Shown here: in pieces, positions 54,026-63,915 of the stretch | How the letters are laid out: the number at the start of each line of letters is the position of its first letter | Numbering within the stretch: position 1 is the first letter of the stretch | Source: Rhizobium mesoamericanum STM3625 | Lineage (GTDB): Bacteria; Pseudomonadota; Alphaproteobacteria; Rhizobiales; Rhizobiaceae | Direction: 5' to 3' | DNA length: 64,000 nucleotides | Assembly: GCF_000312665.1 (NCBI RefSeq) | Contig: NZ_HF536772.1 | Span: 1,526,867 to 1,590,866 of the forward strand | Notes under the pieces: generated by a model | What the model was told of the DNA's origin: nothing | Databases searched by the model: none | What the model saw: the letters and a program-made list of their open reading frames with translations, nothing else | Translations under genes and position numbers: made by a program

Positions 54026-55906
54026 CTACCTGGTCGACCCCTGCTGCGTGACGGGAGCCGGGGAGATCACCGGCTCCGGCCACGCGCCGCCAACGAAGAA
54101 CGGTAGCGGTGGAAAGCTCGTTGATGCCGCAGCGTCAGTCGCTTCGATCGTTCCCGACAATGCCAGTCCATTTGATCGGTAAGGGATCACGCCGGAAAGG
54201 ATCAGGGTCTGCAGCGGTCCCTCGATCCGCCCACCGTGGATTGTCGCTGCACCATCCGCAAGATCGGCGGTGATATCGAAACTATCGAAGGCGAAGGCAC
54301 GATGGGATACCGCATTCAACGGGAAGAAGTCGGTCCGTGCGGCCTCTGCGCGCACAGCCTCCGCATCGAAGCCCGGAAGTGAGCCCGAGCGTGCGCGGAA
54401 CGTGATTCTGCCCGTCACGTCGCCTGCACGGGCCTTCCAGAGCGGCATTGTTGTTTTGAGCGACATGTCGAGAGAACCCGCGGCAAGGGGCAGCGGTCCC
54501 TGAAGTTGAAGCCGCGCGATCAGGCTGGCGAAGTCGGCGCCGCGGATCGATAGCTGTAACTTGCCGCCGCCGTCGAAGTCACCGCGCATCGCTTCGAGAT
54601 GCGCTGACAGCGAGCCACCTTCAAACTGGCTGTCGCCGATGTCGAACTTCGCCTCATTGCTGGAAACAATGATACTGGCGCCGACATCCGACAGTACGAA
54701 GGGCTCGATCAGCGCCTGCTTCGCGGAAAGCCGGAGATCAAGATCGAGTTTCTGCAGCGCGCCACCGTCCGGCGGCCCATTTGCTTCGCCGGCGGCCAGA
54801 CGAAGGATGAACGCGTCGAAGAGCGACCGGAAATTCATCTGATCGAAAGCCAGCGTACCGCCAAGCTTGGCTCGTTTGCCAGGCGGAAAGGCTACGTCCA
54901 TCACGCCCTTCGCATTCGAGCCATTCATGCTCATGCTGACATTGTCGAAGCGAAACCCGTTCGGAATCGAAGCAACATCGCTCTCGATCGAGAAGGTTTT
55001 CAGGGTCGCAAGAACCGGCAACGAACGGTCAGCCCAGGTCAACAGCGCAGGCAGATCACCGATAGTGACGGCCATGTTACCGGAAAGATCGAAGAGGTGC
55101 GAGATGTTTGCCAAGCCCTGGAACCTTGCCGTAAGCAGGCTCGAGGTCAGCGATCCTCTCATTTCAGCCTTCCTGCCACCGAAGATAAGTAGGGGGCTCG
55201 GGGAGGAGAAATCGAGCTTGAGGTCCTGTCCACTCGTTCGCGCGATAAGCACGGCGGTAATCGGGCTCGACAGTTTGCGCCAGCTGACGTCGGCGGTCAC
55301 ACCGTCGAAACGATAAGTTCTGCCGCTTGACACGTCAGTGACATTCACGGTGCCGTCTTCGACGGTAATGGCACCGACCTTGGTATCCAGGTTCTTGTCG
55401 AGAATTTCCCTTCCGCCCTCCTCGCGCGCGCCTGCAATCGCTCTCGCCAGGAGTCCCTCATTGGTCCAGTCGATCACGCCGCTGCTTTCGCGGGTAAGCT
55501 GCAAGTTGGGGCGGAGAAGATGGAACTCGTGGAAGTTTGCGCGACCCCGGATTGCATCAATCAGGCTAAACTCGGCGGAAAGACTCTCGATCGTTCCCAG
55601 CAGCTTATCACCGTTGCCCTTCTGGTGAACCGAAATCTTGCTAAGGGTGATGCGAGGCGTTGGCCAGAATTCGATCACCGGTTTGCCGGCGATCTCTGCA
55701 CGATAGCCGGCCCATTTGGAAAGCGCCTCCTCGATGCCGGAACGAACGAGGCCGGTGGAAATCAAATAGGGTGCGGCGACGCGAAGCGCGACGAAAATCG
55801 ACAGGAAGACGAGCAGGGTGATCGTGGCAAGCCGTGCAAAGCCCGGTAGCCAGCGCGACACGGGCCTTATCTTTCTCCGCCATCGCGGTTGTCTTGACGT
55901 ACCCAT
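54026..55906 (-). CDS. AsmA-family envelope protein
   Basis: The 626-aa protein has one N-terminal transmembrane helix (about 26-48, LATITLLVFLSIFVALRVAAPYLI) and a large periplasmic beta-rich body, with the AsmA-like GRANFHEFHLLRPNLQL and LDLRLSAKQALIEPFVLSDVGASI. AsmA proteins are bridge-like lipid-transfer proteins of the envelope; the specific role here is unknown. ATG 55906. It faces away from aacS with 162 nt between, where the promoters must lie, and meets potI tail to tail. Confidence 0.85.
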   Translation of the reverse strand: MGTSRQPRWRRKIRPVSRWLPGFARLATITLLVFLSIFVALRVAAPYLISTGLVRSGIEEALSKWAGYRAEIAGKPVIEFWPTPRITLSKISVHQKGNGDKLLGTIESLSAEFSLIDAIRGRANFHEFHLLRPNLQLTRESSGVIDWTNEGLLARAIAGAREEGGREILDKNLDTKVGAITVEDGTVNVTDVSSGRTYRFDGVTADVSWRKLSSPITAVLIARTSGQDLKLDFSSPSPLLIFGGRKAEMRGSLTSSLLTARFQGLANISHLFDLSGNMAVTIGDLPALLTWADRSLPVLATLKTFSIESDVASIPNGFRFDNVSMSMNGSNAKGVMDVAFPPGKRAKLGGTLAFDQMNFRSLFDAFILRLAAGEANGPPDGGALQKLDLDLRLSAKQALIEPFVLSDVGASIIVSSNEAKFDIGDSQFEGGSLSAHLEAMRGDFDGGGKLQLSIRGADFASLIARLQLQGPLPLAAGSLDMSLKTTMPLWKARAGDVTGRITFRARSGSLPGFDAEAVRAEAARTDFFPLNAVSHRAFAFDSFDITADLADGAATIHGGRIEGPLQTLILSGVIPYRSNGLALSGTIEATDAAASTSFPPLPFFVGGAWPEPVISPAPVTQQGSTR

Positions 55907-56068
55907 GAATTCCGCCAGTATTTCGGCCGTTGCCGCCGTTAAATCTCTGAAATGCCGGATATATCAAATGCCGGCTGGTTGCAAACGCCAGCCACCGACA
56001 TGGACCGTTAGTACCTTTATAAGCTGATATTGCATGGTATATAGGCAATCAAATAGGAGAAGTGTTGA

Positions 56069-58021
<1,953 letters not shown>

Positions 58022-58215
58022 TAGACCGAGAAGGCCGGCCGACTACAAGCTTTCACCTTTGAAAGATTTGGAGGCTGCGGCAACCTTTCGTTAAGAAACG
58101 TTGGTCAAAAGTGAATCCAACTTGGGGCTGCATATGAACGAGGCAGCTGGAGCCGTCGGTTCCCAAGACATGATGTTAGCTTGACTAAGCCCTTGTTGAA
58201 CAGCACCCGAACTCT
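58022..58215 (+). other. 194-nt region after aacS, possible long 3' UTR or small RNA
   Basis: No protein is supported here. A good + strand terminator ends the region (58216), so either aacS has a long 3' UTR or a separate small RNA starts inside. AT-rich sequence near 58085-58110 (GTTAAGAAACGTTGGTCAAAAGTG) could hold a promoter, but no box pair is convincing. Confidence 0.3.
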
Positions 58216-58241
58216 CAGGCAGCCTTCTGGCTGCCTTTTTT
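58216..58241 (+). terminator. Terminator on + strand between aacS and cbrA
   Basis: CAGGCAGCC (58216-58224), TTCT loop and GGCTGCC (58229-58235) with T6 (58236-58241) form a strong terminator, 195 nt past the aacS stop. The T-run is on the + strand, so it does not serve cbrA, which ends at 58245. Confidence 0.9.
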
Positions 58242-58244
58242 CGT

Positions 58245-61200
58245 TCAGCCTGCCAGTACTCGCTGCGAGGGGAAAGCGATCTCGACGAGTGTGCCTTCGT
58301 TGGGTGCAGAACTGATCGCGAAAATCGCCCGGTTGGCGTCCACCATCGCCTTCGTCAGTGGCAGGCCGAGCCCCGTACCGTCGCCACGGTGGCGCGACTG
58401 TGCGGAAACCTGGCGGAAGGGCTTCATGGCTTGCTCGAGTTCGCTCCGGGTCATGCCGACGCCGGTATCGCGCACCCGCAAGACGACGCTGCCATTTGCC
58501 TCGTAGGACGTGGAGACGACGATCTGTCCACCTGCTGGCGTGAACCGTATCGAGTTTGAGAGAATGTTGAGCGCGATCTGCTTGATCGAACGAAGGTCGG
58601 CAACTACGTCGGGTACCGCCTGGGAAAGGGCGGTGCGGATGATCACACGCTGACTATTTGCCTGCGGCTGCAGCAGCGCAACCGCTTCGGAAACTGCCTC
58701 GTTGAGATCGATGGCCCCGAAATCCAGCTCCATTTCGCCGGCTTCGATCTTCGAAATGTCAAGCAAGTCGTTGACGATATCGAGGACATGACGGCCGGAG
58801 CGACCGATGTCGTTGGCGTATTCGACATAGCGCGGATGCCCGATGGGACCGAAGCGCTCGGTCGCCATCATGTCCGAAAAGCCGATGATTGCATTGAGCG
58901 GCGTACGGATCTCGTGGCTGACCCGCGCGAGGAAATCTGTCTTGTGTGCGTTGGCTGTCTCCGCCGCGCTCTTGGCGCTGCGCAGTTCGTCCTCGGTACG
59001 TTTCCACTGGGTGATGTCGCGAATGACTGCGCAATAGCCGCTGGAGGAGGTGAGCAGTCCCATCGTCATGAACAGTGGCACAAAGCCGCCACCGGCTTCG
59101 CGTCCGATAACCTCACGGCCATCGTTGAGAACGCTTGCAACCCCGTGACCCGAGAGGCCGCCGAGGTAATCAAGGACAGCCTTTTGGCTCTCATGCGCGA
59201 AAAGCATGACAAAGGGCTTCCCGCGGGTCTCGTCCTCATCGTAATTGAACAGGGCACTCGCCGAACGGTTCATCGAGCGGATGTCGCCCTCAGCGCCGAT
59301 CACCACTACGCCGTCCGTTGCGGTTTCCAGGATCGAACGCAATTCTTCGACTTCCACCTGCAGCTTGGCGACCTTCTCCAGCATCCTTTCGAAGGAACGA
59401 GGCTCGGCCGGCGGTGCAGGTCGTGCCGGAACTGCGGCATCCCCGGCTGCCGGCATCAGGGCCAACATCAAGGCACTGCTTTCCTCCCAGCGAATGGATT
59501 GCAGCCGTGCCGTGATCGGAACGAGACTATCGTCGGCCGTTACCAGCATCATCGTGCCGGAGCGGCCGGCGCCCGCTTCTAGCTCCGAGCGCTGTAGCAG
59601 CGCATCGAGGCCACCAACTTCGCTGAGCGCCTCTAGCGTCTTGTAGCCGGTCAGCCGCATGAACTCCGGGTTGGCGTGAATCAACTGGTCACCGGCGTGC
59701 ACGAGGACGGCGACGGGCAACTGGTCGATGGCCGCGGCCGACAGCCCGGCGCCCATCTTTGCGCGAGGAGGAATGAAGCTCGCCAGCATGTCCATTTGGC
59801 TGACGGTTTCCTCCAGCCCTTCGGTCACGTCGTCGTCGATGGCATCCGCCGTCTCGGCTCTGTCGGCTGCAGCCGGCGCCTCATCAACCCTTTCCTGTTG
59901 AGGCGAAGCGCCGATCGTATCGTCCTGTGGTACGGGCGCTTCATCGCCCTGCGTGTTGATTTTGGCTGCTTCTGCTGCCGAGATATCATGTCTTTTGGTT
60001 TCGTCCGCCACAGACTCGTCGTCCCGCGCCTCCGGTTCGCGGACTCCGAAGGCTTCGAGCCGCTTGGCGATTTCGCGAAAGTTTGCCTGCTCGGCGGACG
60101 TGAGCTGTGGTCCAGCGCCATGCAATTGCACGATCTTGTCGGTCAGGCGGCGGCTCGGATTTTCGACGATCCGCAACGCCGGCGGCTCCGGGGGCCGATC
60201 GGTTAAAGGCTCCTTCGTCGCCTCTTGAACGTCGGCAGGTGGAGTCCCCTGCGCAATCGGCTCGGAGGGAGAGATCGTCTCCTCCATCGTCGCGTCGCTG
60301 GCCGACATGCCCTTTTCGTCGGCCTCGACCGGTTGGTCGTGGACAGCCGAGTCATCGATGACGATGTTCGGGCCGAGGGTCAGTCCAAGTGCCAGAGGGT
60401 CTTCCGCTGCATCGGACAGGCGCACGACGCCGAATCCGCGAAAACCGTCGAATTCACGGCTTCGCGTATAAGTAGGCAGAGCGGCGAGGTCGACCGGCAC
60501 TGCCAGACTCGTTCCCTCGATCGGCCAGTTGATCGTCTTGCCCGACCAGGTGTCGCGGCGTGCCAGGGCTTCGCTGATCTTGCCTTCCGGATCGAGGTTG
60601 AAGAGCGCCGAAATATCGCTGAACGGCGTGCCGATGATGTCAGCCGCATGCGGCCCGACGGCCTCGGCAAACTCACTCGATACTTCGCTGAACCGTCCTG
60701 CCGCGTCGATCTTCCAGACAAAACGGGTCGCGCGACTGTTCGGATTGAAAACGAACGCACCTGCCTTGGCGACCGTCTCCGGCTTTGACTGCTCTGTCTC
60801 AGCGGTGACGCTGGCATCGTCATCGGGTGCTATGACGGTTTCGAGTGCCGGTGGGTTGGCCTGACTTTCCTCGTCCTCGGCGACCACGGCTTCTTCGTCG
60901 TCTGGAGCGGCCGCAGCGGGTTCGTCCGCCAGGCTTTCCGGCCTGGTCTCGCTTGCGGTGGGATCTTTGACCGGCGAGGGATGTTCAACAGCCTCATCAC
61001 TCGCGATCGGCAGCAAGTCGTTTTCCAGGCGGGCCTCTTCAGGGATCGGCTCCGCCTCCAACGCCTCTTCGGCGACAGTGGCTGCTTCCGCAGTCATCGC
61101 TTCGGCGCTATTGCCCTCAAGGCTCTCATGGATGCCGTCTTGGGGATGCTCTTCTATGTCTTCGATGCCGGCAATGGCATTGATCGCATCGATGAAGCTT

Positions 61201-61952
61201 GCCGCCTCCGGAGGCTCGTTATGGTTAACGCCGCCTGTGGATAAGTCGTGAGCAGGCGCCGGCGGGTCGATCGGGTCGAGGCGCCCGATGACAGTTTCAA
61301 CGGCGAAAAGGAGGTTGAGTACCGGCTCGTCACTGAGGCGCCCGACGGCCGCTGGAAGGAAGCCTTTGTCCGTGGCGACGGGACGCTTCACCAGCCGATC
61401 GGCATGCTCGCCGGCAAGCGTCGTCATGGCTTTGGCAGTCTGTTGGGTGACACCCAGCGACGCGAAGCCGGGCGAGGCGGCAATGATCTCGCCGCCAGCG
61501 CCAATCACAGCCATATGCGTGTCGGGATCATCGAGACCCCTGAGCATCTGTTCGGCGGACGCCTTAATCGACAGGGCGTTGGTCGCAACCGGCAGCGACA
61601 GAAGAACGGCGAGTTCCCCCGACACAAGCCGGATCAGTTCCACTGTTGCCTGGACGGGAACGCGCTGGAAGCCCCTGGCAATGCGGATCATGAAGTTCCG
61701 CCTGTCACCGACATTCAGCAGCTGGCGCGCTGTGGCCTCCAGCTGGCGAAAGGTGATGTCCGCCCCATCAATGCCCTGGTCCAGCAGATCGTAAACCGCC
61801 GATTGCCCGAAGAGCTCGGCGCCAGCCCCATTTGCCCAGAGCGCGCGGCTAAGGTCCGCCGACAACAGAACCATCGCTTCGCCACGTGAAAAGCGCTCTC
61901 GCACCCGGGGATGCACGGCGATGTCGATGAACGGATACTGCACTGCGGGCAT
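58245..61952 (-). CDS. cbrA: Sensor histidine kinase CbrA (PAS, DivJ/PleC family)
   Basis: CbrA is a soluble histidine kinase that, in S. meliloti, acts on DivK and thereby controls CtrA, affecting cell cycle, motility, exopolysaccharide and symbiosis. The protein is about 1235 aa. The N-terminal 200 residues have a PAS-like fold; a long acidic, low-complexity middle part (Glu/Ala/Pro-rich, about 270-430 and 590-700) follows. PAS domains come next (VLVHAGDQLIHANPEFMRLTGY about 810-850; DGVVVIGAEGDIRSMNRSASALFNYDEDET about 910). The C-terminus has HisKA (DFLARVSHEIRTPLNAIIGFSDMM, phospho-His about 1025) and HATPase (GGQIVVSTSY...VRDTGVGM, GDGTGLGLPLTK). No transmembrane helix is seen. ATG 61952 with GAAGG upstream is preferred to ATG 61982. 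Identity rests on synteny with aacS and phaP. Confidence 0.85.
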   Translation of the reverse strand: MPAVQYPFIDIAVHPRVRERFSRGEAMVLLSADLSRALWANGAGAELFGQSAVYDLLDQGIDGADITFRQLEATARQLLNVGDRRNFMIRIARGFQRVPVQATVELIRLVSGELAVLLSLPVATNALSIKASAEQMLRGLDDPDTHMAVIGAGGEIIAASPGFASLGVTQQTAKAMTTLAGEHADRLVKRPVATDKGFLPAAVGRLSDEPVLNLLFAVETVIGRLDPIDPPAPAHDLSTGGVNHNEPPEAASFIDAINAIAGIEDIEEHPQDGIHESLEGNSAEAMTAEAATVAEEALEAEPIPEEARLENDLLPIASDEAVEHPSPVKDPTASETRPESLADEPAAAAPDDEEAVVAEDEESQANPPALETVIAPDDDASVTAETEQSKPETVAKAGAFVFNPNSRATRFVWKIDAAGRFSEVSSEFAEAVGPHAADIIGTPFSDISALFNLDPEGKISEALARRDTWSGKTINWPIEGTSLAVPVDLAALPTYTRSREFDGFRGFGVVRLSDAAEDPLALGLTLGPNIVIDDSAVHDQPVEADEKGMSASDATMEETISPSEPIAQGTPPADVQEATKEPLTDRPPEPPALRIVENPSRRLTDKIVQLHGAGPQLTSAEQANFREIAKRLEAFGVREPEARDDESVADETKRHDISAAEAAKINTQGDEAPVPQDDTIGASPQQERVDEAPAAADRAETADAIDDDVTEGLEETVSQMDMLASFIPPRAKMGAGLSAAAIDQLPVAVLVHAGDQLIHANPEFMRLTGYKTLEALSEVGGLDALLQRSELEAGAGRSGTMMLVTADDSLVPITARLQSIRWEESSALMLALMPAAGDAAVPARPAPPAEPRSFERMLEKVAKLQVEVEELRSILETATDGVVVIGAEGDIRSMNRSASALFNYDEDETRGKPFVMLFAHESQKAVLDYLGGLSGHGVASVLNDGREVIGREAGGGFVPLFMTMGLLTSSSGYCAVIRDITQWKRTEDELRSAKSAAETANAHKTDFLARVSHEIRTPLNAIIGFSDMMATERFGPIGHPRYVEYANDIGRSGRHVLDIVNDLLDISKIEAGEMELDFGAIDLNEAVSEAVALLQPQANSQRVIIRTALSQAVPDVVADLRSIKQIALNILSNSIRFTPAGGQIVVSTSYEANGSVVLRVRDTGVGMTRSELEQAMKPFRQVSAQSRHRGDGTGLGLPLTKAMVDANRAIFAISSAPNEGTLVEIAFPSQRVLAG

Positions 61953-61984
61953 GATCGAACCTTCGGCTTCGGTCATCGTCAAAT

Positions 61985-61999
61985 TAATAATCCATTAAT
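61985..61999. promoter_or_regulatory. CtrA-like site (TTAA-N7-TTAA) at the cbrA 5' end
   Basis: TTAA at 61985-61988 and 61996-61999 are 7 nt apart. If cbrA begins at 61952 the box sits 33-47 nt upstream, where it could regulate the kinase. The surroundings are AT-rich, so chance is possible. Confidence 0.4.
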
Positions 62000-62060
62000 A
62001 ACGATAGCCCTGAACGCGGTCCAGAACAGAGCCCGGCTTTCGGCTGGAAAGGTTAACGCG

Positions 62061-62109
62061 TTGTGCGTCGCACAAGTATGTTGCAATGCACAAAAATCTG
62101 CGCTATATA
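62061..62109 (+). promoter_or_regulatory. phaP promoter with two TGC-N3-GCA operators
   Basis: TTGCAA (62081-62086), a 17-nt spacer and TATATA (62104-62109) form a strong sigma-70-type promoter about 58 nt before phaP. The 7-1-7 inverted repeat TTGTGCGTCGCACAA (62061-62075) lies just upstream of the -35 and contains TGCGTCGCA; a second TGCAATGCA (62082-62090) overlaps the -35. Both fit TGC-N3-GCA, a pattern resembling sites of the phasin repressor PhaR/AniA. Confidence 0.75.
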
Positions 62110-62166
62110 ACGGACAACTAACCTACGAGGCCATCACGCATGCCGAGACAAAAGGAGCGCAAACCA

Positions 62167-62616
62167 ATGGCTAACATAAAGATGGACGACGTTTTTTCAA
62201 TGTCGTCATTTGATCCTTCCAAGTTCACCGAATCCTTCCGCGACTTCGCGGAAAAGGGCGCGCAGCAGTCGCGCGAAGCCTACGCAAAGATGAAGACCGC
62301 TGGCGAGGAAGCAAGCAAAACGCTTGAAGCGACGGTTCAGACGGCTCAGGCCGGCGCCGTCGAAATCGGCCACAAGGCGATCGACGCGCTGCGCACGAAC
62401 GCTGAAAACTCGCTGACCCATATGGAAGCGCTGCTTGCAGTCAAGTCTGTCGCTGAAATTGTCGAACTCCAGGCCACGTTCCTGCGCAAGCAGGTCGAGC
62501 TGACGATTGAGCAGGCCAAGACCATGCAGGAAACCTCCAAGCAGGTTGCCGAAAAACTTGCCAAGCCTTCCAAGGAAGCTGCTGAAAAGGTCATTGCCTC
62601 CTTCAAGGCGGCCTGA
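62167..62616 (+). CDS. phaP: Phasin (polyhydroxybutyrate granule protein)
   Basis: Phasins coat polyhydroxybutyrate granules and limit their size. The 149-aa protein is helical and Ala/Lys/Glu-rich (FTESFRDFAEKGAQQSREAYAKMKTAGEEASKTLEATVQTAQAGAVEIGHKAIDALRTNAENSLTHMEALLAVKS), with the phasin_2 family pattern in the latter half. Start ATG 62167 follows AGGAGC; a longer frame from 62140 lacks support. It is divergent from cbrA, consistent with the S. meliloti order cbrA-phaP1. Expression is probably governed by PhaR through the sites at 62061-62090. Confidence 0.94.
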   Translation: MANIKMDDVFSMSSFDPSKFTESFRDFAEKGAQQSREAYAKMKTAGEEASKTLEATVQTAQAGAVEIGHKAIDALRTNAENSLTHMEALLAVKSVAEIVELQATFLRKQVELTIEQAKTMQETSKQVAEKLAKPSKEAAEKVIASFKAA

Positions 62617-62639
62617 TTTTTCGACACCACACGCGAAGG

Positions 62640-62665
62640 GGCTGGACCATATGTCCGGCCTTTTT
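62640..62665 (+). terminator. Terminator of phaP
   Basis: GGCTGGAC (62640-62647), a 5-nt loop and GTCCGGCC (62653-62660, one G-T pair) with TTTTTGT form a terminator 24 nt after the phasin stop. Confidence 0.85.
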
Positions 62666-62687
62666 GTATATTGGGAAGAGATAGGAC

Positions 62688-62716
62688 TTGAATTAATTTC
62701 CAAGTCCTCGTATGTG
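62688..62716 (+). promoter_or_regulatory. Promoter of tRNA-His
   Basis: TTGAAT (62688-62693), a 17-nt spacer and TATGTG (62711-62716) are followed by a 7-1-7 inverted repeat (62724-62738, TCGCGTC/GACGCGA) and the tRNA start 27 nt downstream. Confidence 0.6.
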
Positions 62717-62743
62717 ACCCCCGTCGCGTCAGACGCGATTTGT

Positions 62744-62820
62744 GCGGTTGTAGCTCAGTTGGTTAGAGCGCAGGTTTGTGGCACCTGAGGTCAGTGGTTC
62801 GACCCCACTCAACCGTACCA
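62744..62820 (+). tRNA. tRNA-His (GTG anticodon)
   Basis: A complete 77-nt cloverleaf: acceptor GCGGTTG, D-arm GCTC...GAGC, anticodon stem CAGGT/ACCTG with loop TTGTGGC (anticodon GTG), 5-nt variable loop, T-arm AGTGG TTCGACC CCACT and encoded CCA. No G-1 is encoded (the base before is T), position 73 is A, and the first pair is G-T. A tRNA-His without G-1 and C73 is known for a clade of alphaproteobacteria that includes Rhizobiales, so this supports the taxonomic assignment. Confidence 0.97.
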
Positions 62821-62884
62821 TTCTTCTTCAACAAAATCAGCAGCTTACGAATATTATAGGATGCTGAGATCCTCGAAATTGCCC

Positions 62885-63129
62885 TCATAAGCCCGCCAGA
62901 CCGTCATTGGTGAACCCAAGCGCTTCTAAGTTCAAAACTTGGTACGCATTTTCGAACAGCATCCGCGAAGCCACAGTCACCCGATTTTGAACTGAGACTC
63001 TGATAGGGTCATCAAGGAGCAGGGAGCCTCGGGCTTGAATGATGCGGCAAGCTGATCAGGAGCGACCCGAAATCCCGCAATCTCCCATGGAGATCGTCGC
63101 CCAGGCTCCTGCAAGATTCGAGCGCGCAT
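62885..63129 (-). pseudogene. Frameshifted small gene remnant
   Basis: From ATG 63129 a frame reads MRARILQEPGRRSPWEIAGFRVAPDQLAASFKPEAP, and from about 63020 the next frame continues sensibly, LLLDDPIRVSVQNRVTVASRMLFENAYQVLNLEALGFTNDGL, to the stop at 62885-62887. A single one-base shift near 63020 joins them into an 80-residue protein. It lies 13 nt downstream of the FRG remnant on the same strand, like an operon partner. No family recognised. The rest of 62821-63143 holds nothing else I can support. Confidence 0.45.
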
Positions 63130-63142
63130 GCAAACCGGATGG

Positions 63143-63713
63143 CTATCGGTTCAAGACGATCTCCTGGTAAGCCAGCATGCGCATTAGTGCTTCTTCACTT
63201 CCGTAAAGAGAATAGTCCGTGATGTTCATTGAGTGCAGATCTTTCATCGCGGTCTGCCGATCCCGGGCGTCGAGGACGAACTTCTCATGCGGTGATCCGC
63301 TGGGTTGATCTCGATCGCTTTGGGATGCGGAGAGAAAAAGTAGGTGTCCTCGGCCGGTGAGATGCAGACGGTATAGATGCTCTGCTGACTATAATGCCGT
63401 GGATGCGTCTCGACATAGGACCCGAGTGTCGTGATGAACGGATCGCCGAAGTCTTGTGTGCGATAATGCCCGTCCCACTCTTTAAATGCCCAGATCGCAG
63501 GATTAGTATCTCGATCCGCTGTTGAGTACGCGAAGAATGCAGCCACGTAGAAGAATGGCTCCAATCCAAAAGAGGGGTTGGGAAACCGTGATGCCTCGCG
63601 TAGCAGAGCAGTTCAGACGACAGGTCCGTTCTCGGCCTGTCGCAGGAGTGGACCGCATTTCGTTGGGATGGGCCCGATGAGCTGCTAGGCTCTTGCGATC
63701 TTCGTACCGGCAT
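63143..63713 (-). pseudogene. FRG-domain protein remnant with two frameshifts
   Basis: Three fragments in different frames on the - strand line up as one FRG-domain protein. The first has DLSSELLCYARHHGFPTPLLDWSHS (the HxGxPTxLLDW signature), near 63565-63640. A shift near 63560 leads to the second, PFFYVAAFFAYSTADRDTNPAIWAFKEWDG...YTVCISPAEDTYFFSP. A second shift near 63290 leads to HEKFVLDARDRQTAMKDLHSMNITDYSLYGSEEAL with its stop at 63143-63145. The N-terminal W-F-R-G part is not visible. FRG proteins often occur in phage-defence and accessory islands. Either the gene is decayed or the assembly here has errors. Confidence 0.7.
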
Positions 63714-63915
63714 CCTGTAGCTTCTTCTTCACTTTGTTGGTGGTGAATTCCTGCCGGACGGCCGTACGGTTCGCATCGCTGTCGTTGCGGCGCTCCAGCG
63801 CTCCCAAATGTAAAGCGTCCGACCAAGCCGCGCTCCTCCGGAAGACCGATCCGCCATTGCGGCGTAGACCCGGTCGGCTCCGGGATTCGGAGCAGCCGCA
63901 CTTCCTTTCGACCCT

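Noticed and set aside
61201..61232. ATGGTTAA inside cbrA as a CtrA half-site
   Set aside because: It lies deep in the coding sequence, far from any start, so it is unlikely to be regulatory.
63907..63914. TTCGACCC repeat matching the T-loop of tRNA-His, as a possible attachment-site copy
   Set aside because: Only 8 nt match and the flanks do not; this is expected by chance.
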